A DNA stretch of 64,000 bases from CALREJ01 sp964533375 (GTDB lineage: Bacteria; Patescibacteriota; Gracilibacteria; Peribacterales; Peribacteraceae). Location: positions 907,497 to 971,496 of the forward strand of contig CAZHLW010000001.1 of NCBI GenBank assembly GCA_964533375.1, read 5' to 3'. The notes below the pieces were generated by a model, which was not told the origin of the DNA, did not search any database, and worked only from the letters and a program-made list of their open reading frames with translations. Below, in pieces: positions 1 through 8,605 of the stretch (its first letter is position 1; every line of letters begins with the position of its first letter). A program made the position numbers and the translations under genes.

Positions 1-13
1 TTCCTGATCATGA

Positions 14-346
14 CTAATCACAGTTTGGAATCTCCAGAATCTGACATGTATACACATCCTTGGCCAAAGGAATAAAGAGGAAGAGAAAAATCGCGAGCAA
101 GAGTGCGGAGAGCATACTATTCAGAATATAGATCTTCCTGCTGCCATCCTTTTCTCTGAACAACATCGGGCGAATGGAAACGTAAGCGCCCACAGGGAAA
201 AGCAGGAGGGGCAATAGAGGGAAAATGGGATTTGATCTGATGATCGGAAATAAACCCGGCAATGAAATGAAATGTATGATGATGAATGCCAGCGCTACGA
301 GAAAGCCATGAAGAGCTGCGCGATAATGCCAAGCCATGAATTTCAT
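14..346 (-). CDS. Small integral membrane protein ending in IPNCD
   Basis: 110-residue protein with three to four hydrophobic stretches (about residues 12-32, 38-58 and 78-96), so it sits in the cytoplasmic membrane. No known family is recognised. The last 50 residues match the C-terminal half of the protein at 16510-16893: both have PVG, then PM, then IYI-N, and both end in YxC followed by IPNCD, with a conserved cysteine pair near the C-terminus. The start is fixed by TATACT at 353-358 (read on the minus strand), which puts the predicted transcription start on the ATG itself. Function unknown. Confidence 0.7.
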   Translation of the reverse strand: MKFMAWHYRAALHGFLVALAFIIIHFISLPGLFPIIRSNPIFPLLPLLLFPVGAYVSIRPMLFREKDGSRKIYILNSMLSALLLAIFLFLFIPLAKDVYTCQILEIPNCD

Positions 347-428
347 TCATCCAGTATATCAAAACGGTTCCATGGCGGAAGAACTCGTTCTCATTTCTTG
401 AAACACGTCGATCCAAGCTGTGAGCTTC

Positions 429-1001
429 TTATTTATGAGGCACTTTAGATGCTCTCATCATGAATAAAGTCATAAGTGCATTCGTTATAATCATCGCAAT
501 GGAATGCAATGTGGTGGCGATATTGTATGTTTGCAGGGAGAAGAGAGTGAGAACATGACGCAGAACATTCATGGCAAAAAGAATCGGTGTTTCTTTTTTC
601 GGATGATGCCACGTCTTTCGCAAAGTCGGAATAAAAGCGATCACATCAATAGATACGACAGTCATCACTGAAATCGTAGGGTCATTGGTCAGTGCCCACG
701 GGATGAGACCCAGTAAAGCAATGATCAAAAAGTATGTGTCCTTTCTTGCGATATTCCTGAAACCATAGCGCAGCGAGAACAAGAAAATGATAATGGTGAA
801 CGCTTCAGCAACACCTGTCGGTATAGATCCGATGCCTCCACCCTTCACCACCTGACCGGAAAAAGTGACCGCAGAAACAATTGACCAGACGAGCCATGTA
901 TAGGGATGGGGTTGGATCTTGTTTTGAATGACATCCATTAAATAAGGCACATTGCCGATAAACGCCAAAATCACTGCGACAACAACAAAGATTTCTTTCA
1001 T
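429..1001 (-). CDS. Multi-spanning membrane protein, PQ-loop-like
   Basis: 190 residues with about six or seven hydrophobic segments. The N-terminus has the order NVPYL-x10-HPYTWLVW, followed by a second related segment near residues 118-130 (IAFIPTLRKTW). This resembles the proline-containing repeats of PQ-loop/SWEET-like carriers, but the resemblance is by eye only. It is probably a small transporter or membrane scaffold of unknown substrate. A TACACT -10 box at 1008-1013 on the minus strand places the transcript start at the ATG. It is divergent from the dehydrogenase at 1063, with about 60 bp between the two start codons. Confidence 0.7.
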   Translation of the reverse strand: MKEIFVVVAVILAFIGNVPYLMDVIQNKIQPHPYTWLVWSIVSAVTFSGQVVKGGGIGSIPTGVAEAFTIIIFLFSLRYGFRNIARKDTYFLIIALLGLIPWALTNDPTISVMTVVSIDVIAFIPTLRKTWHHPKKETPILFAMNVLRHVLTLFSLQTYNIATTLHSIAMIITNALMTLFMMRASKVPHK

Positions 1002-1062
1002 TCCTGCAGTGTATAGGAATAAATGCAGTAATCATTGTTAAAAATGCGCGTATACTAAAAAT

Positions 1063-2049
1063 ATGACCCGCGTTATCTTTTTAGAAGTGGATAGTGAAGA
1101 TCGTAAGCTGGTAGAGCAGAGATTTCCTGATGCTGCCATCCAGGAAAAAGTTCTGAACGAAGAAGAGCTGATCAAGGTGTGTAAAGATACAGAAGCGATT
1201 TCCTGCTTCATCAATACACATTTCACAAAAGAAGTCATTCAAAACCTTCCCAAGCTCAAACTCATTGTCACGCGCTCTGTCGGCTACGACCATATCGATA
1301 CAGATGCGTGCAAAGAACGTGGCATTACCGTGTGCAATGTTCCGGACTACGGCTCTCATGTCATTGCCGAGCACGTCTTTGCCCTTCTTCTGAGTACCCT
1401 TCGTCATATTTCTGAAGGAGACCGCAAAGTGGAAGGGGGAACATTCGATTACCACGGACTACGGGGAATGGCACTACGTGGAAAGACTATTGGTATTGTC
1501 GGAACCGGCAAAATCGGAAGAAAGGTCGCGGAGATCGCCTATGGTTTCGGCATGGATATTCTTGCTGTCGATCAGTGCAGAACGCTGGAACTCGTTGATC
1601 AGTTAGGGGTCCGGTATGTGTCTTTGCCGGAACTTCTGGCACAAAGCGATATCATCACGCTGCATCTTCCTGATACGAAAGAAACAAAACACATGGTGAA
1701 TGCATCGGCGTTTGCTCAGATGAAAAACGGGGCGGTGCTTGTAAATACAGCGCGCGGTTCACTTATTGAATCCCAGGCATTACTCGATGCACTGAATAGC
1801 GGCAAAGTTGCGTATGCCTTGCTCGATGTACTGGAGCATGAGCAGAACTTTGCTGAAAACAAAGAATTGATTGCACACCCGAACGTGGTCACAACACCGC
1901 ACATCGGGTTTTATGCAGATGATTCGATGCACAACATGTACGTCGATGCCTTTCAAAGCATTGACCAATGGTTAGCGGGAAAGGAGCCGGAGCATGTTAT
2001 CCATCCGCTTAACATTATCTGCGATCTTCCAAGGGTTACCGCTCGCTGA
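1063..2049 (+). CDS. D-isomer-specific 2-hydroxyacid dehydrogenase
   Basis: 328-residue NAD-dependent oxidoreductase of the D-lactate / D-2-hydroxyacid family, a normal length for the family. Residues 1-100 form the substrate lobe. The Rossmann nucleotide site is near 140-165 (GIVGTGKIGRKVA followed by an Asp at the end of the next strand, typical of NAD preference). The signature NTARGSLIE contains the catalytic Arg near residue 231; a Glu in LEHEQNF and the His of TTPHIGF complete the usual Arg-Glu-His triad. It probably reduces a 2-keto acid such as pyruvate, possibly to regenerate NAD during fermentation. TATACT at 1051-1056 gives a leaderless ATG start. Confidence 0.9.
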   Translation: MTRVIFLEVDSEDRKLVEQRFPDAAIQEKVLNEEELIKVCKDTEAISCFINTHFTKEVIQNLPKLKLIVTRSVGYDHIDTDACKERGITVCNVPDYGSHVIAEHVFALLLSTLRHISEGDRKVEGGTFDYHGLRGMALRGKTIGIVGTGKIGRKVAEIAYGFGMDILAVDQCRTLELVDQLGVRYVSLPELLAQSDIITLHLPDTKETKHMVNASAFAQMKNGAVLVNTARGSLIESQALLDALNSGKVAYALLDVLEHEQNFAENKELIAHPNVVTTPHIGFYADDSMHNMYVDAFQSIDQWLAGKEPEHVIHPLNIICDLPRVTAR

Positions 2050-2133
2050 TTTAATCGCCTGGCTGAGCATGAAAATGTCTATCTCCTGCTAAAACACACA
2101 AATCACGGACTATATGATACTATCTTCCCGCAA

Positions 2134-2409
2134 ATGCTTTCCGCACTCTTTGCATCAACAGGCATGACCATCCTCTCAATCGCAGTTTTGGTGCTGGAGC
2201 TTTTGTCTCTTGCTCTTGTCTACATCGGACTTCTTTCCTACCGCCATATCGTTGTGAGTCACAGGACATTCTTCTCCTCCTTTCAAAACAGCAGGAAACG
2301 GCCGGAACGGGTACCCTTCGGCATACTTTTCTGGCTCTATCTTCTGTCGACTTTTTTTCTGGTTCTTTTGACGATTGCAATCTATATCCGGCTCGTACGT
2401 CTTTTCTAA
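2134..2409 (+). CDS. Small two-helix membrane protein
   Basis: 91 residues with two hydrophobic helices (about 8-30 and 65-87) joined by a basic loop containing SFQNSRKRPERVPFG. Not a recognised family. The stop codon is followed after 3 bp by the start of the PH-domain protein, so the two genes are very likely co-transcribed and may work together at the membrane. A -10-like TATGAT lies at 2113-2118, which would leave a leader of about 9 nt. No SD is visible. Confidence 0.6.
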   Translation: MLSALFASTGMTILSIAVLVLELLSLALVYIGLLSYRHIVVSHRTFFSSFQNSRKRPERVPFGILFWLYLLSTFFLVLLTIAIYIRLVRLF

Positions 2410-2412
2410 CAT

Positions 2413-2970
2413 ATGAATCAGCAATCTCCCTCCGGCGAGCTGTCGTTTCTTTCGAAACTTGATCAATATTGGATCAAGCGCCCTGTTGGAAAGCCCGCGA
2501 TTATGCATAAAGAAGATCTTATTTTTATTTCAAAAGAGCACTGGATTAAATATGTTTTTCCGTGCTTTCTCTATGGTGTATTGATGGGAGGCGGCGTGCT
2601 TCTTTTGTCTGTTGCAGCAGCGGGTACACCGGCTTCCTTTGGCGTTTCAGGGTTTCTTTTCGTTCTCGCCCTTCTCCTGCTGATCATAACCCAGCACTGG
2701 TTTTTCTGGTTTCTCCTGGCTGAATCACAAGCGCATATCATTGTCACAAACAAGCGGGTCGTTCATATCCGCGAAAGTCTGCTGTGGCGGGAGGAGATGC
2801 TGGAAATCACTTTTGAAAAAATGAAAACAGTGGAATCGCATAAGAAAAATATCCTTCAATATGTTCTCAACTACGGCACCCTGCAGTTTGAATCAGCCAC
2901 AAAAATCCGCCATGTTCCGCATCCGGGTACGCTTGCAAGGGAAATTGAACAAGCGATGGGGATGATATAA
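2413..2970 (+). CDS. Membrane-anchored bacterial PH-domain protein
   Basis: 185 residues. Residues 1-50 are soluble, two hydrophobic helices follow at about 55-75 and 82-105, and then comes a bacterial pleckstrin-homology-like domain (about 110-180). That domain has the usual start HIIVTNKRVVHIRE and the later NYGTLQFES segment seen in YdbS/YdbT-type bPH proteins. Such domains sit at the cytoplasmic membrane; their ligands are mostly unknown. It is translationally close to the small membrane protein upstream. The family call is firm, the role unknown. Confidence 0.8.
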   Translation: MNQQSPSGELSFLSKLDQYWIKRPVGKPAIMHKEDLIFISKEHWIKYVFPCFLYGVLMGGGVLLLSVAAAGTPASFGVSGFLFVLALLLLIITQHWFFWFLLAESQAHIIVTNKRVVHIRESLLWREEMLEITFEKMKTVESHKKNILQYVLNYGTLQFESATKIRHVPHPGTLAREIEQAMGMI

Positions 2971-2993
2971 ATTCCTTCCACTATTCTGAAACT

Positions 2994-3467
2994 ATGGAAA
3001 AAATATTATCAGACACGGAAATGGATGCATTGCTGGAATCAGAGATGTACGGACATCTTGCATGCAGCGACAACGGAAAACCCTATATCGTGCCTCTTGC
3101 ATATGTTTTCTATGAAAATGTCCTGTACGGACAGACAACGGAAGGGAGAAAAATCGAGATCCTGCGACGGAATCCACAGGTTTGCTTTCAGGTACAGCAG
3201 CAGAAAGAACGCGAGTGGAGAAGTGTCATGTGCTGGGGCACATTTGAAGAATTTGCGTTTGAACAGTCGGATGAAGTGGAAGCATCGATGATTATCGAAC
3301 TCCTTACCAGCCGCTTAGGCGGTATTCAACAGAATGTCGGTATTCACATCCCGCAATACACCTTTCAAGAGAAAGCTATTCCTTTACTTGTGAATAACAG
3401 GAAATCGACTCTGTTCCGTATTGTTGTAAGTGAAAGAACCGGAAAGCTCTACGAAGCGGACAGATAG
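2994..3467 (+). CDS. Pyridoxamine 5'-phosphate oxidase-like flavin-binding protein (copy 1)
   Basis: 157-residue split-barrel protein of the PNPOx-like family, usually FMN- or F420-binding reductases. Visible motifs are the GHLACSDNGKPYIVPL start, the GRKIEILRRNP segment and VMCWGTFEE. It is a clear paralogue of the gene on the opposite strand at 3469-3915; the two stop codons are one base apart. TATTCT at 2982-2987 places transcription at the ATG. The substrate is unknown; haem, flavin and coenzyme roles are all possible in this family. Confidence 0.8.
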   Translation: MEKILSDTEMDALLESEMYGHLACSDNGKPYIVPLAYVFYENVLYGQTTEGRKIEILRRNPQVCFQVQQQKEREWRSVMCWGTFEEFAFEQSDEVEASMIIELLTSRLGGIQQNVGIHIPQYTFQEKAIPLLVNNRKSTLFRIVVSERTGKLYEADR

Positions 3468-3468
3468 G

Positions 3469-3915
3469 CTAGGCCTTTTCTGCTTTGCCTGTTATGCGTA
3501 CCGGCTTCATGCGGTATGCCACACTCTTCTGCGCATCCTTTTCCCAGCTTTTTACAATCCGGGAAACAGCCGGTTCCGTATTGTTCAAAATAGCCTGGCC
3601 ATGCAGTTCTGCCATCAGAAGTTTTGCCTCCTGTGCAGTGTGGGGATCGGTCAGCTCCTCGAACGCACCCCAACAGATAACACTCTGCCATTCGTGCTCG
3701 CCGCCAATATGCTCTACCTGAATGCAGATATTGGGATTGTTGCGCATAGTATCAATCTTGTGTCCTTCGAGGGAAAAACTGTAGAGGAATCCGTCCTTGT
3801 AGACAAAAGTGATGGGTATGACATACGGCTGACCATTGTCGACGCAGCCAAGATGTGCGTAATGGTTCTTTTTCAGAAGGTCCTCGCATTGTTTGGTAGT
3901 CAGATCGGTTTGCAT
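3469..3915 (-). CDS. Pyridoxamine 5'-phosphate oxidase-like flavin-binding protein (copy 2)
   Basis: 148 residues from the ATG at 3915; an upstream in-frame start exists, but residues MQTDLTTKQCEDLL line up with the paralogue's N-terminus. It shares AHLGCVDNGQPYVIP, GHKIDTMRNNP and VICWGAFEE with the gene at 2994. The family binds flavin through a split beta-barrel dimer. Convergent paralogues this close could produce overlapping antisense 3' ends. Whether the two form a heterodimer cannot be judged from sequence. Confidence 0.8.
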   Translation of the reverse strand: MQTDLTTKQCEDLLKKNHYAHLGCVDNGQPYVIPITFVYKDGFLYSFSLEGHKIDTMRNNPNICIQVEHIGGEHEWQSVICWGAFEELTDPHTAQEAKLLMAELHGQAILNNTEPAVSRIVKSWEKDAQKSVAYRMKPVRITGKAEKA

Positions 3916-3993
3916 AGACGCGAGTATACGCGCACCTGGACTCAAACCAAAACTCGCCTTCTACAACGGGGACATGCTTGATAAGCTGATGAC

Positions 3994-4560
3994 ATGGACT
4001 TCGCTCAATTGACCTGGAACATCGTGCCATTCCTCTCCGTACTCGTTGTCATCGGGCACGTCATTATTGCAGCTGTGGTCGCTTTGCTGGTGTATGAAGG
4101 AGTGACAAAGAGAAAAACAAAGACAGGCGCATGGATTGGCGGAAACGGTCTGCTGCTTCTGCTCATTGTCGCATCAGTGGCAACACTGGGCAGTTTATAC
4201 TTCTCTGAGGTGTCAGGATGGACCCCGTGCAAATACTGCTGGATACAGAGAATTTTCATGTATCCGCAGGTCATTCTTCTCGCAATCGCTCTGTGGAAGC
4301 GCGACAGGAATGTCGCTCGTTACATCCTTGCACTGTGTTTGATAGGAGCGGCATACGCCGCGTACCACTACTACATTCAGATGTACGACATCATTGCCAG
4401 TCCGGCAAATCCTGCAACACCCTGTGATGCAACCGGAGAGTCCTGTGTGAAAACGCCCTTTGCCCAGTTTGGATACATCACCATACCGATGATGGCACTG
4501 ACTGCATTTCTATTAAATGCGCTTGGGTCATTGATGATTATGAAAAGATTAAAGAAATAA
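3994..4560 (+). CDS. Disulfide bond formation protein, DsbB/BdbC type
   Basis: 188-residue membrane protein with five hydrophobic segments; the first (residues 10-35) is extra relative to the classic four-helix DsbB. It has the two cysteine pairs the reaction needs: CKYC after the second helix (about residue 76) and a second loop with CDATGESC (about 145-152). DsbB-type enzymes pass electrons from extracytoplasmic disulfide oxidation to quinone. Together with DipZ at 33768 it suggests active disulfide management outside the cytoplasm, in keeping with the many Cys-containing secreted proteins here. A weak -10 (TAAGCT, 3982-3987) again ends six bases before the ATG. Confidence 0.85.
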   Translation: MDFAQLTWNIVPFLSVLVVIGHVIIAAVVALLVYEGVTKRKTKTGAWIGGNGLLLLLIVASVATLGSLYFSEVSGWTPCKYCWIQRIFMYPQVILLAIALWKRDRNVARYILALCLIGAAYAAYHYYIQMYDIIASPANPATPCDATGESCVKTPFAQFGYITIPMMALTAFLLNALGSLMIMKRLKK

Positions 4561-4638
4561 TTGTACATCCGCATCGCATAGATGTTGTAATAACGTCTGA
4601 ATAGGACACTATTTATTGTACTGTGGTAGACTACGCCC

Positions 4639-4827
4639 ATGACACCATTCTTCAGGAGTTTCGGAGGCGCCATCATCTCGCTCATTGCAGCCATTGCCAT
4701 GATTGCGACTGCGTATTTTGGAAAGGGTACAGCCTATGAAAATACCTGGCTCTATATTATCGGCGTCCTCCCCATTGTCCTTACGGCTTGGGAAATGTAT
4801 GTAAAAAAGAAAAGGAAAGATCAATAA
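4639..4827 (+). CDS. Small two-helix membrane protein
   Basis: 62 residues: two hydrophobic helices (about 8-28 and 35-52) and a basic tail ending in KKKRKDQ, so the C-terminus is likely cytoplasmic. No known family. TAGACT at 4627-4632 ends exactly six bases before the ATG, and a TG dinucleotide two bases upstream of it may act as an extended -10. It is followed by the DUF2200 gene, which has its own promoter. Confidence 0.6.
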   Translation: MTPFFRSFGGAIISLIAAIAMIATAYFGKGTAYENTWLYIIGVLPIVLTAWEMYVKKKRKDQ

Positions 4828-4855
4828 AGCAAAACAGTCGTGTTACAATAAAATC

Positions 4856-5239
4856 ATGAAGCAGGCAGATCCCACCAAAAAACCCCGCGTCTTCACGATG
4901 AGCTTCGCACGCATCTACCCGATGTACATTGCGAAGGCGGAGAAGAAAGGGCGTACGAAGAAAGAAGTGGATGAATGTCTTTGCTGGCTGCTTGGCTATA
5001 CACAAAAAGGTCTGGAACGTCAGTTAAAGAAAGAAGCTGATCTTGAGACATTTATGACCGAAGCACCGAAGCCCAATCCGCTGCGGTCGCTGATCCGGGG
5101 GGTGGTGTGCGGTGTGCGCGTGGAAGACATCAAAGATCCGACTATGCAGACAATGCGCTATATGGATAAGCTGATTGATGAGCTGGCGAAGGGCAGGCCG
5201 ATGGAAAAGATTTTGCGACAAAAATTGACAAATACATAA
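4856..5239 (+). CDS. DUF2200 family protein with displaced 3' end
   Basis: 127 residues. Recognisable DUF2200 features are FTMSFARIYPMYIAKAEKKG, the ELEAQL-like segment, FMTEAPKPNPLRSLI, GVVCGVRVEDI and the C-terminal MDKLIDELAKGRPMEKIL. The biochemical role of this cytoplasmic family is unknown. The last codons (after KILR) are QKLTNT and come from foreign sequence: a second copy of the final 51 bp, ending in KILRTA and a stop, lies at 5967-6026. The original gene end therefore seems to have been pushed 799 bp downstream by an insertion. TACAAT at 4844-4849 gives a leaderless start. Confidence 0.85.
   Translation: MKQADPTKKPRVFTMSFARIYPMYIAKAEKKGRTKKEVDECLCWLLGYTQKGLERQLKKEADLETFMTEAPKPNPLRSLIRGVVCGVRVEDIKDPTMQTMRYMDKLIDELAKGRPMEKILRQKLTNT
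5168..5218 (+). repeat. 51-bp direct repeat, copy 1 (3' end of DUF2200)
   Basis: This copy encodes the last conserved DUF2200 codons, KLIDELAKGRPMEKILR. It matches 5967-6017 at 49 of 51 positions. The TTGACA promoter element of the following orphan gene begins 7 bp downstream of this copy. Confidence 0.9.
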
Positions 5240-5253
5240 AATAGGAATATATT
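5225..5253 (+). promoter_or_regulatory. Promoter of the inserted orphan gene
   Basis: TTGACA at 5225-5230, 17 bp, TATATT at 5248-5253. The predicted transcript start is at 5260, three bases before the ATG at 5263. The promoter lies in the segment that gives the disrupted DUF2200 gene its altered C-terminal codons. Confidence 0.65.
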
Positions 5254-5262
5254 TATAATAAT

Positions 5263-5973
5263 ATGAATGGAGAGATTGAAACCGCACGGGATTTGGAATG
5301 TCTTCATGATGAGGCAGACCTATTGGAGAAAGCCGGCTTATTGAGTGCAAACAAGGCCGAAGGAATACGGGCGAGCATTCTTTCTTCTGCTAAAACTGAT
5401 TCAATAGCAGATGCATATCGTGCGTTAGTAAGAAAATTCACAAGAGACACAGTGGATCTCGACAATCATCCGCACAAAATCGAATGGCTTTTAGATGCTC
5501 TGCATGACTTGCGCGATGCCAAAGTCATAGACGTTGGCCTTGTTCTTTCTATCCGACTGAAAATTACAGAATTGGTACGTGCTAATGTACGAGAAAAAAC
5601 AAGCGCAGAAATTCCTGCACCAGTAGATGAAAGATGGCAAAAAGATCAACAGGCTTGTATTCAGGCCGGAGTGCTACAGCAATCCATACAAAAAATATTG
5701 GACATTCCTGTGCCGCAGTTCACACAACGCAATGCTGAAAAACAAAGTTTTTTCTCTTCCTTCAGTCTTGAATGGGGAGATACCATTGATGACCTTATCA
5801 GACACACGCCTCAGGAAATTTTGGAGAATAATATTTGCAGTCAAAAAACTCTGGATTGGATACGGACAGCACTTTTCCTTTTTGCACGATTAAAGCTGAG
5901 AGGTGATTCCTGGGAATTTTCGGGAAATCCGGATGAGTATCGGTCACTTCTTTTTTCACAAGCTGAAAGCTGA
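5263..5973 (+). CDS. Orphan alpha-helical protein inserted in the DUF2200 3' end
   Basis: 236 residues, mostly charged and helical, with no signal peptide or membrane helix. No family is recognised. It has its own promoter, and its stop codon (TGA at 5971-5973) lies inside the second copy of the 51-bp repeat. Gene and repeat therefore look like one inserted unit of about 0.8 kb that rebuilds the end of its target gene. There is no transposase or integrase in the unit. Its size and helical character are like the orphan proteins at 27611 and 57950, although no sequence similarity was found by eye. Confidence 0.65.
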   Translation: MNGEIETARDLECLHDEADLLEKAGLLSANKAEGIRASILSSAKTDSIADAYRALVRKFTRDTVDLDNHPHKIEWLLDALHDLRDAKVIDVGLVLSIRLKITELVRANVREKTSAEIPAPVDERWQKDQQACIQAGVLQQSIQKILDIPVPQFTQRNAEKQSFFSSFSLEWGDTIDDLIRHTPQEILENNICSQKTLDWIRTALFLFARLKLRGDSWEFSGNPDEYRSLLFSQAES

Positions 5974-6017
5974 TTGATGAGCTGGCGAAGGGCAGGCTGA
6001 TGGAAAAGATTTTGCGG
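5967..6017 (+). repeat. 51-bp direct repeat, copy 2 (restored DUF2200 end)
   Basis: In-frame copy of the DUF2200 C-terminal codons that continues to KILRTA and a TGA at 6024-6026. It lacks the rest of the gene. The mismatches with copy 1 are one Pro/Leu change and one silent base. Confidence 0.9.
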
Positions 6018-6070
6018 ACAGCATGAGAAAAACTTGAACACCGGTTACGTCACGCGATAAGATTGCTGCC

Positions 6071-6868
6071 GTGCCGCATCGCAACTACGGAAATGTGATC
6101 ATGGTGATCGCATTGATTATCGGCCTCTTGCAGAGTGCAGTCCCCCTCGAAGCGGCTTCTGTGTCGCAGTCGATGTTACAAAGGCGAGAGGCACGATTGC
6201 AAAAACGCCTGAACAAAACAAAAAAACTCCGGTTCGCCGCCGCATCGTCGCAATCATCTCTCTCTTCATCATCACTGTCTTCACATCCAAACAAACGGCG
6301 CGGAGGAGGAGGTGCTCCGCAGCATCCCACAGATACCGCCAGTGCCCCGATTATTCTGACTGCGCCGACAATTACCTTTGCGGATATCATTAAAAATTAC
6401 GGTGCGGCAGGTTTTACACTCGCTCCGCTCTCAGACAGCAGCGGCACATTCACGTTTACATCGAGCGATACGGCGGTGGCAACCATCAGTGGCAATACCG
6501 TGACACTCGGCAATGCGGGAGCAACGACGATTACAGCCGTACAGGCACAGAGCGGAAACTTTCAGGAAAAAACAGTCACCGCAACGCTGACCGTGAACAC
6601 CATCGCTCCAACTATTATCGCGCTCATCAATATTGCAAAAAACGCCGCCGATGCCCCATTCCTCTTACCCGATCCCACCTCCAACAGCGCTGGCGCGTTC
6701 AGTTTCACCAGTACGAATGCAGCGGTTGCAACAGTCACAGGAAGAACAGTGCTCATCACGGGTCCCGGCACCACGACGATTATTTCCACACAGGCTGCGA
6801 ACGGAAACTACAAGAGCGGATCGGGCGTGACGACACTGACAGTGAGTCCAGGGCTGGAGGAAGCGTAA
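6071..6868 (+). CDS. Secreted protein with Ser tract and two Ig-like repeats
   Basis: 265 residues from a GTG start; an ATG at 6101 would also leave a complete signal peptide. The layout is a signal peptide (to about residue 30), a basic helical stretch, a serine tract (61-75), the basic/glycine motif KRRGGGG, then two repeats of about 80 residues (101-180 and 181-262). Each repeat has PTI, FTFTS, AVATVxG-TV and NG/GN-Y motifs, a beta-sandwich pattern like bacterial Ig-like (group 2 or MBG) domains. The same repeat occurs in the SLH protein at 10927. Probably a cell-surface or matrix protein. Confidence 0.75.
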   Translation: MPHRNYGNVIMVIALIIGLLQSAVPLEAASVSQSMLQRREARLQKRLNKTKKLRFAAASSQSSLSSSSLSSHPNKRRGGGGAPQHPTDTASAPIILTAPTITFADIIKNYGAAGFTLAPLSDSSGTFTFTSSDTAVATISGNTVTLGNAGATTITAVQAQSGNFQEKTVTATLTVNTIAPTIIALINIAKNAADAPFLLPDPTSNSAGAFSFTSTNAAVATVTGRTVLITGPGTTTIISTQAANGNYKSGSGVTTLTVSPGLEEA

Positions 6869-6873
6869 GATGA

Positions 6874-7719
6874 CTATGACTTCTTCGTGCGAACCTTCAG
6901 CACATGTTTGCAGTATCGCTCGGTCATGAGGTCATGCAGATACTGAAACATTGTTTGATTGGTGCGCGGGACTTCCACGTAATGCGCAAGGCAGGAATAC
7001 ACGGACTCTTCAGGGCTTCTGACAACTTTAGCAATCTCAGAACTGGTGCTCTGGGATGGAACTAAAAGTGGCGCAGTGTCCAAGTTCTCCAGGGAAAACG
7101 CATAGGAGTTAAACGACTTGAGCTGGAATGTTTTGTGAGCAGGAACAAATACTTCACGATGGTTCAAGCCAAAAACCTTTTCAATCTGCACGGCATCTTT
7201 GCCTGCAATATTACTGAGCTGCGAAAAAATCTGACTTACGGGTTTTTTACGCATGAGCGCTGCCATTTCTTTTGCGGGAACGGCTTCTTTTGTCTGAAAC
7301 CTGTGGACACTGGGGACAGTCTCAATCAGTCCGTACATAACAGCAGTTCCATATTCCACAAAATGCTGAATGTCCCTGAATGAGTATGCGGCATCCGGGC
7401 AGTGTTCCATGTTTCTTTGAAATTCCTTGCGGATTGCAGCCAGAATACCAAGAATGACCGCATCACGGCTCTGCGGCGTTTTCAGCATCTTCTGTGTTTC
7501 TTTTTCGCCGGAGCCGTGCTCATAAAAATCTGCACAGATATCTTCAAGCAGAATCACTCTGAGAGCAGCTCGCTGCACATTATTGTCTATAGCAGGATCA
7601 AGCTTAGGTTCCTTGCTCCTTTTCAGTTTCCTGCGCGTGCTCTTTATAACTGCAAGAAGATCTGCCTTACGGTAGATATTGGGGGCACGGATGTCTTCTG
7701 AACGAGGTCCTTCTTCCAT
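6874..7719 (-). CDS. Uncharacterised soluble protein
   Basis: 281 residues from the ATG at 7719. TAGAAT at 7727-7732 (minus strand) places the transcript within one base of this codon, so the longer reading frame starting at 7752 is less likely. The protein is basic and probably mostly helical, without a membrane segment. No motif is recognised. The 3' end is convergent with the Ig-like protein, with 5 bp between the stops. Possibly lineage-specific. Confidence 0.6.
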   Translation of the reverse strand: MEEGPRSEDIRAPNIYRKADLLAVIKSTRRKLKRSKEPKLDPAIDNNVQRAALRVILLEDICADFYEHGSGEKETQKMLKTPQSRDAVILGILAAIRKEFQRNMEHCPDAAYSFRDIQHFVEYGTAVMYGLIETVPSVHRFQTKEAVPAKEMAALMRKKPVSQIFSQLSNIAGKDAVQIEKVFGLNHREVFVPAHKTFQLKSFNSYAFSLENLDTAPLLVPSQSTSSEIAKVVRSPEESVYSCLAHYVEVPRTNQTMFQYLHDLMTERYCKHVLKVRTKKS

Positions 7720-7766
7720 TGACACAATTCTACTATGTTTCCTTGTAAACAAAAGATGAAATCTGC

Positions 7767-7982
<216 letters not shown>

Positions 7983-7992
7983 AGAGTACGGG

Positions 7993-8493
7993 TTATACAG
8001 TTAAGTCGTTTTCCGCTTTCAGATCAATCGCATTCTGTACCAGCTTCTGAAGAACAGCGGCAAATGTGGCAATCACGAGAGGAGATGATGCGAAAGCAGC
8101 CCACATCAGAACAAGGCCCGGAGCATCATCTATTTCTGCCACAGTGAACATCAGCGGCATGGAGATCCAATACAGCACGCTCATACCGATTGCGGAGAAT
8201 TTGATGATGCGCAGCGCACCGATAGAGGTGTTGGAGAAGGCCTGATTCTTGTCGATTAACTGCAGGAGTCTGAACCCCTGGGAAATTGCGATGAAAAACG
8301 GGATCGCGGAAAGGTAGAAACTGAAGAGTCCGGTGTAGAGAATAGGAGTCGGGATTCCGGGGAATTCCAGAGGAAGTCCTGTCCAGATGGACGGAAAGGC
8401 GAAGTAACAAAAGAGCAACACGCCAATGCCAATAACAATGATGGCTGCTTTCAGGAAGAGCGTGGATGCGCGCTTGAGGGGAAGAGGTTTCAT
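7993..8493 (-). CDS. DUF2975 membrane protein, partner of the HTH regulator
   Basis: 166 residues from the ATG at 8493; an upstream ATG at 8523 has no promoter-like sequence, whereas TACAAA at 8500-8505 ends six bases before 8493. Four hydrophobic helices (about 12-35, 50-72, 95-115 and 122-145) and the helix with FRLLQLIDKNQAFS are typical of DUF2975. It is the first gene of a two-gene operon with the HTH protein. A related protein is found at 57228, there without an HTH partner. Confidence 0.8.
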   Translation of the reverse strand: MKPLPLKRASTLFLKAAIIVIGIGVLLFCYFAFPSIWTGLPLEFPGIPTPILYTGLFSFYLSAIPFFIAISQGFRLLQLIDKNQAFSNTSIGALRIIKFSAIGMSVLYWISMPLMFTVAEIDDAPGLVLMWAAFASSPLVIATFAAVLQKLVQNAIDLKAENDLTV

Positions 8494-8605
8494 AAAGGCT
8501 TTGTAAAAGGAATGTGCGCACATCTAAGCACAGGTTTTATCGAATTGCAATAAAAATATATTGATCTTTGAATTATTATGATCAAAAAAATTATACGTAA
8601 AATGA

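Noticed and set aside
5168..6017. Ordinary insertion sequence with target-site duplication
   Set aside because: No transposase and no terminal inverted repeats; a 51-bp duplication is far longer than IS target duplications.
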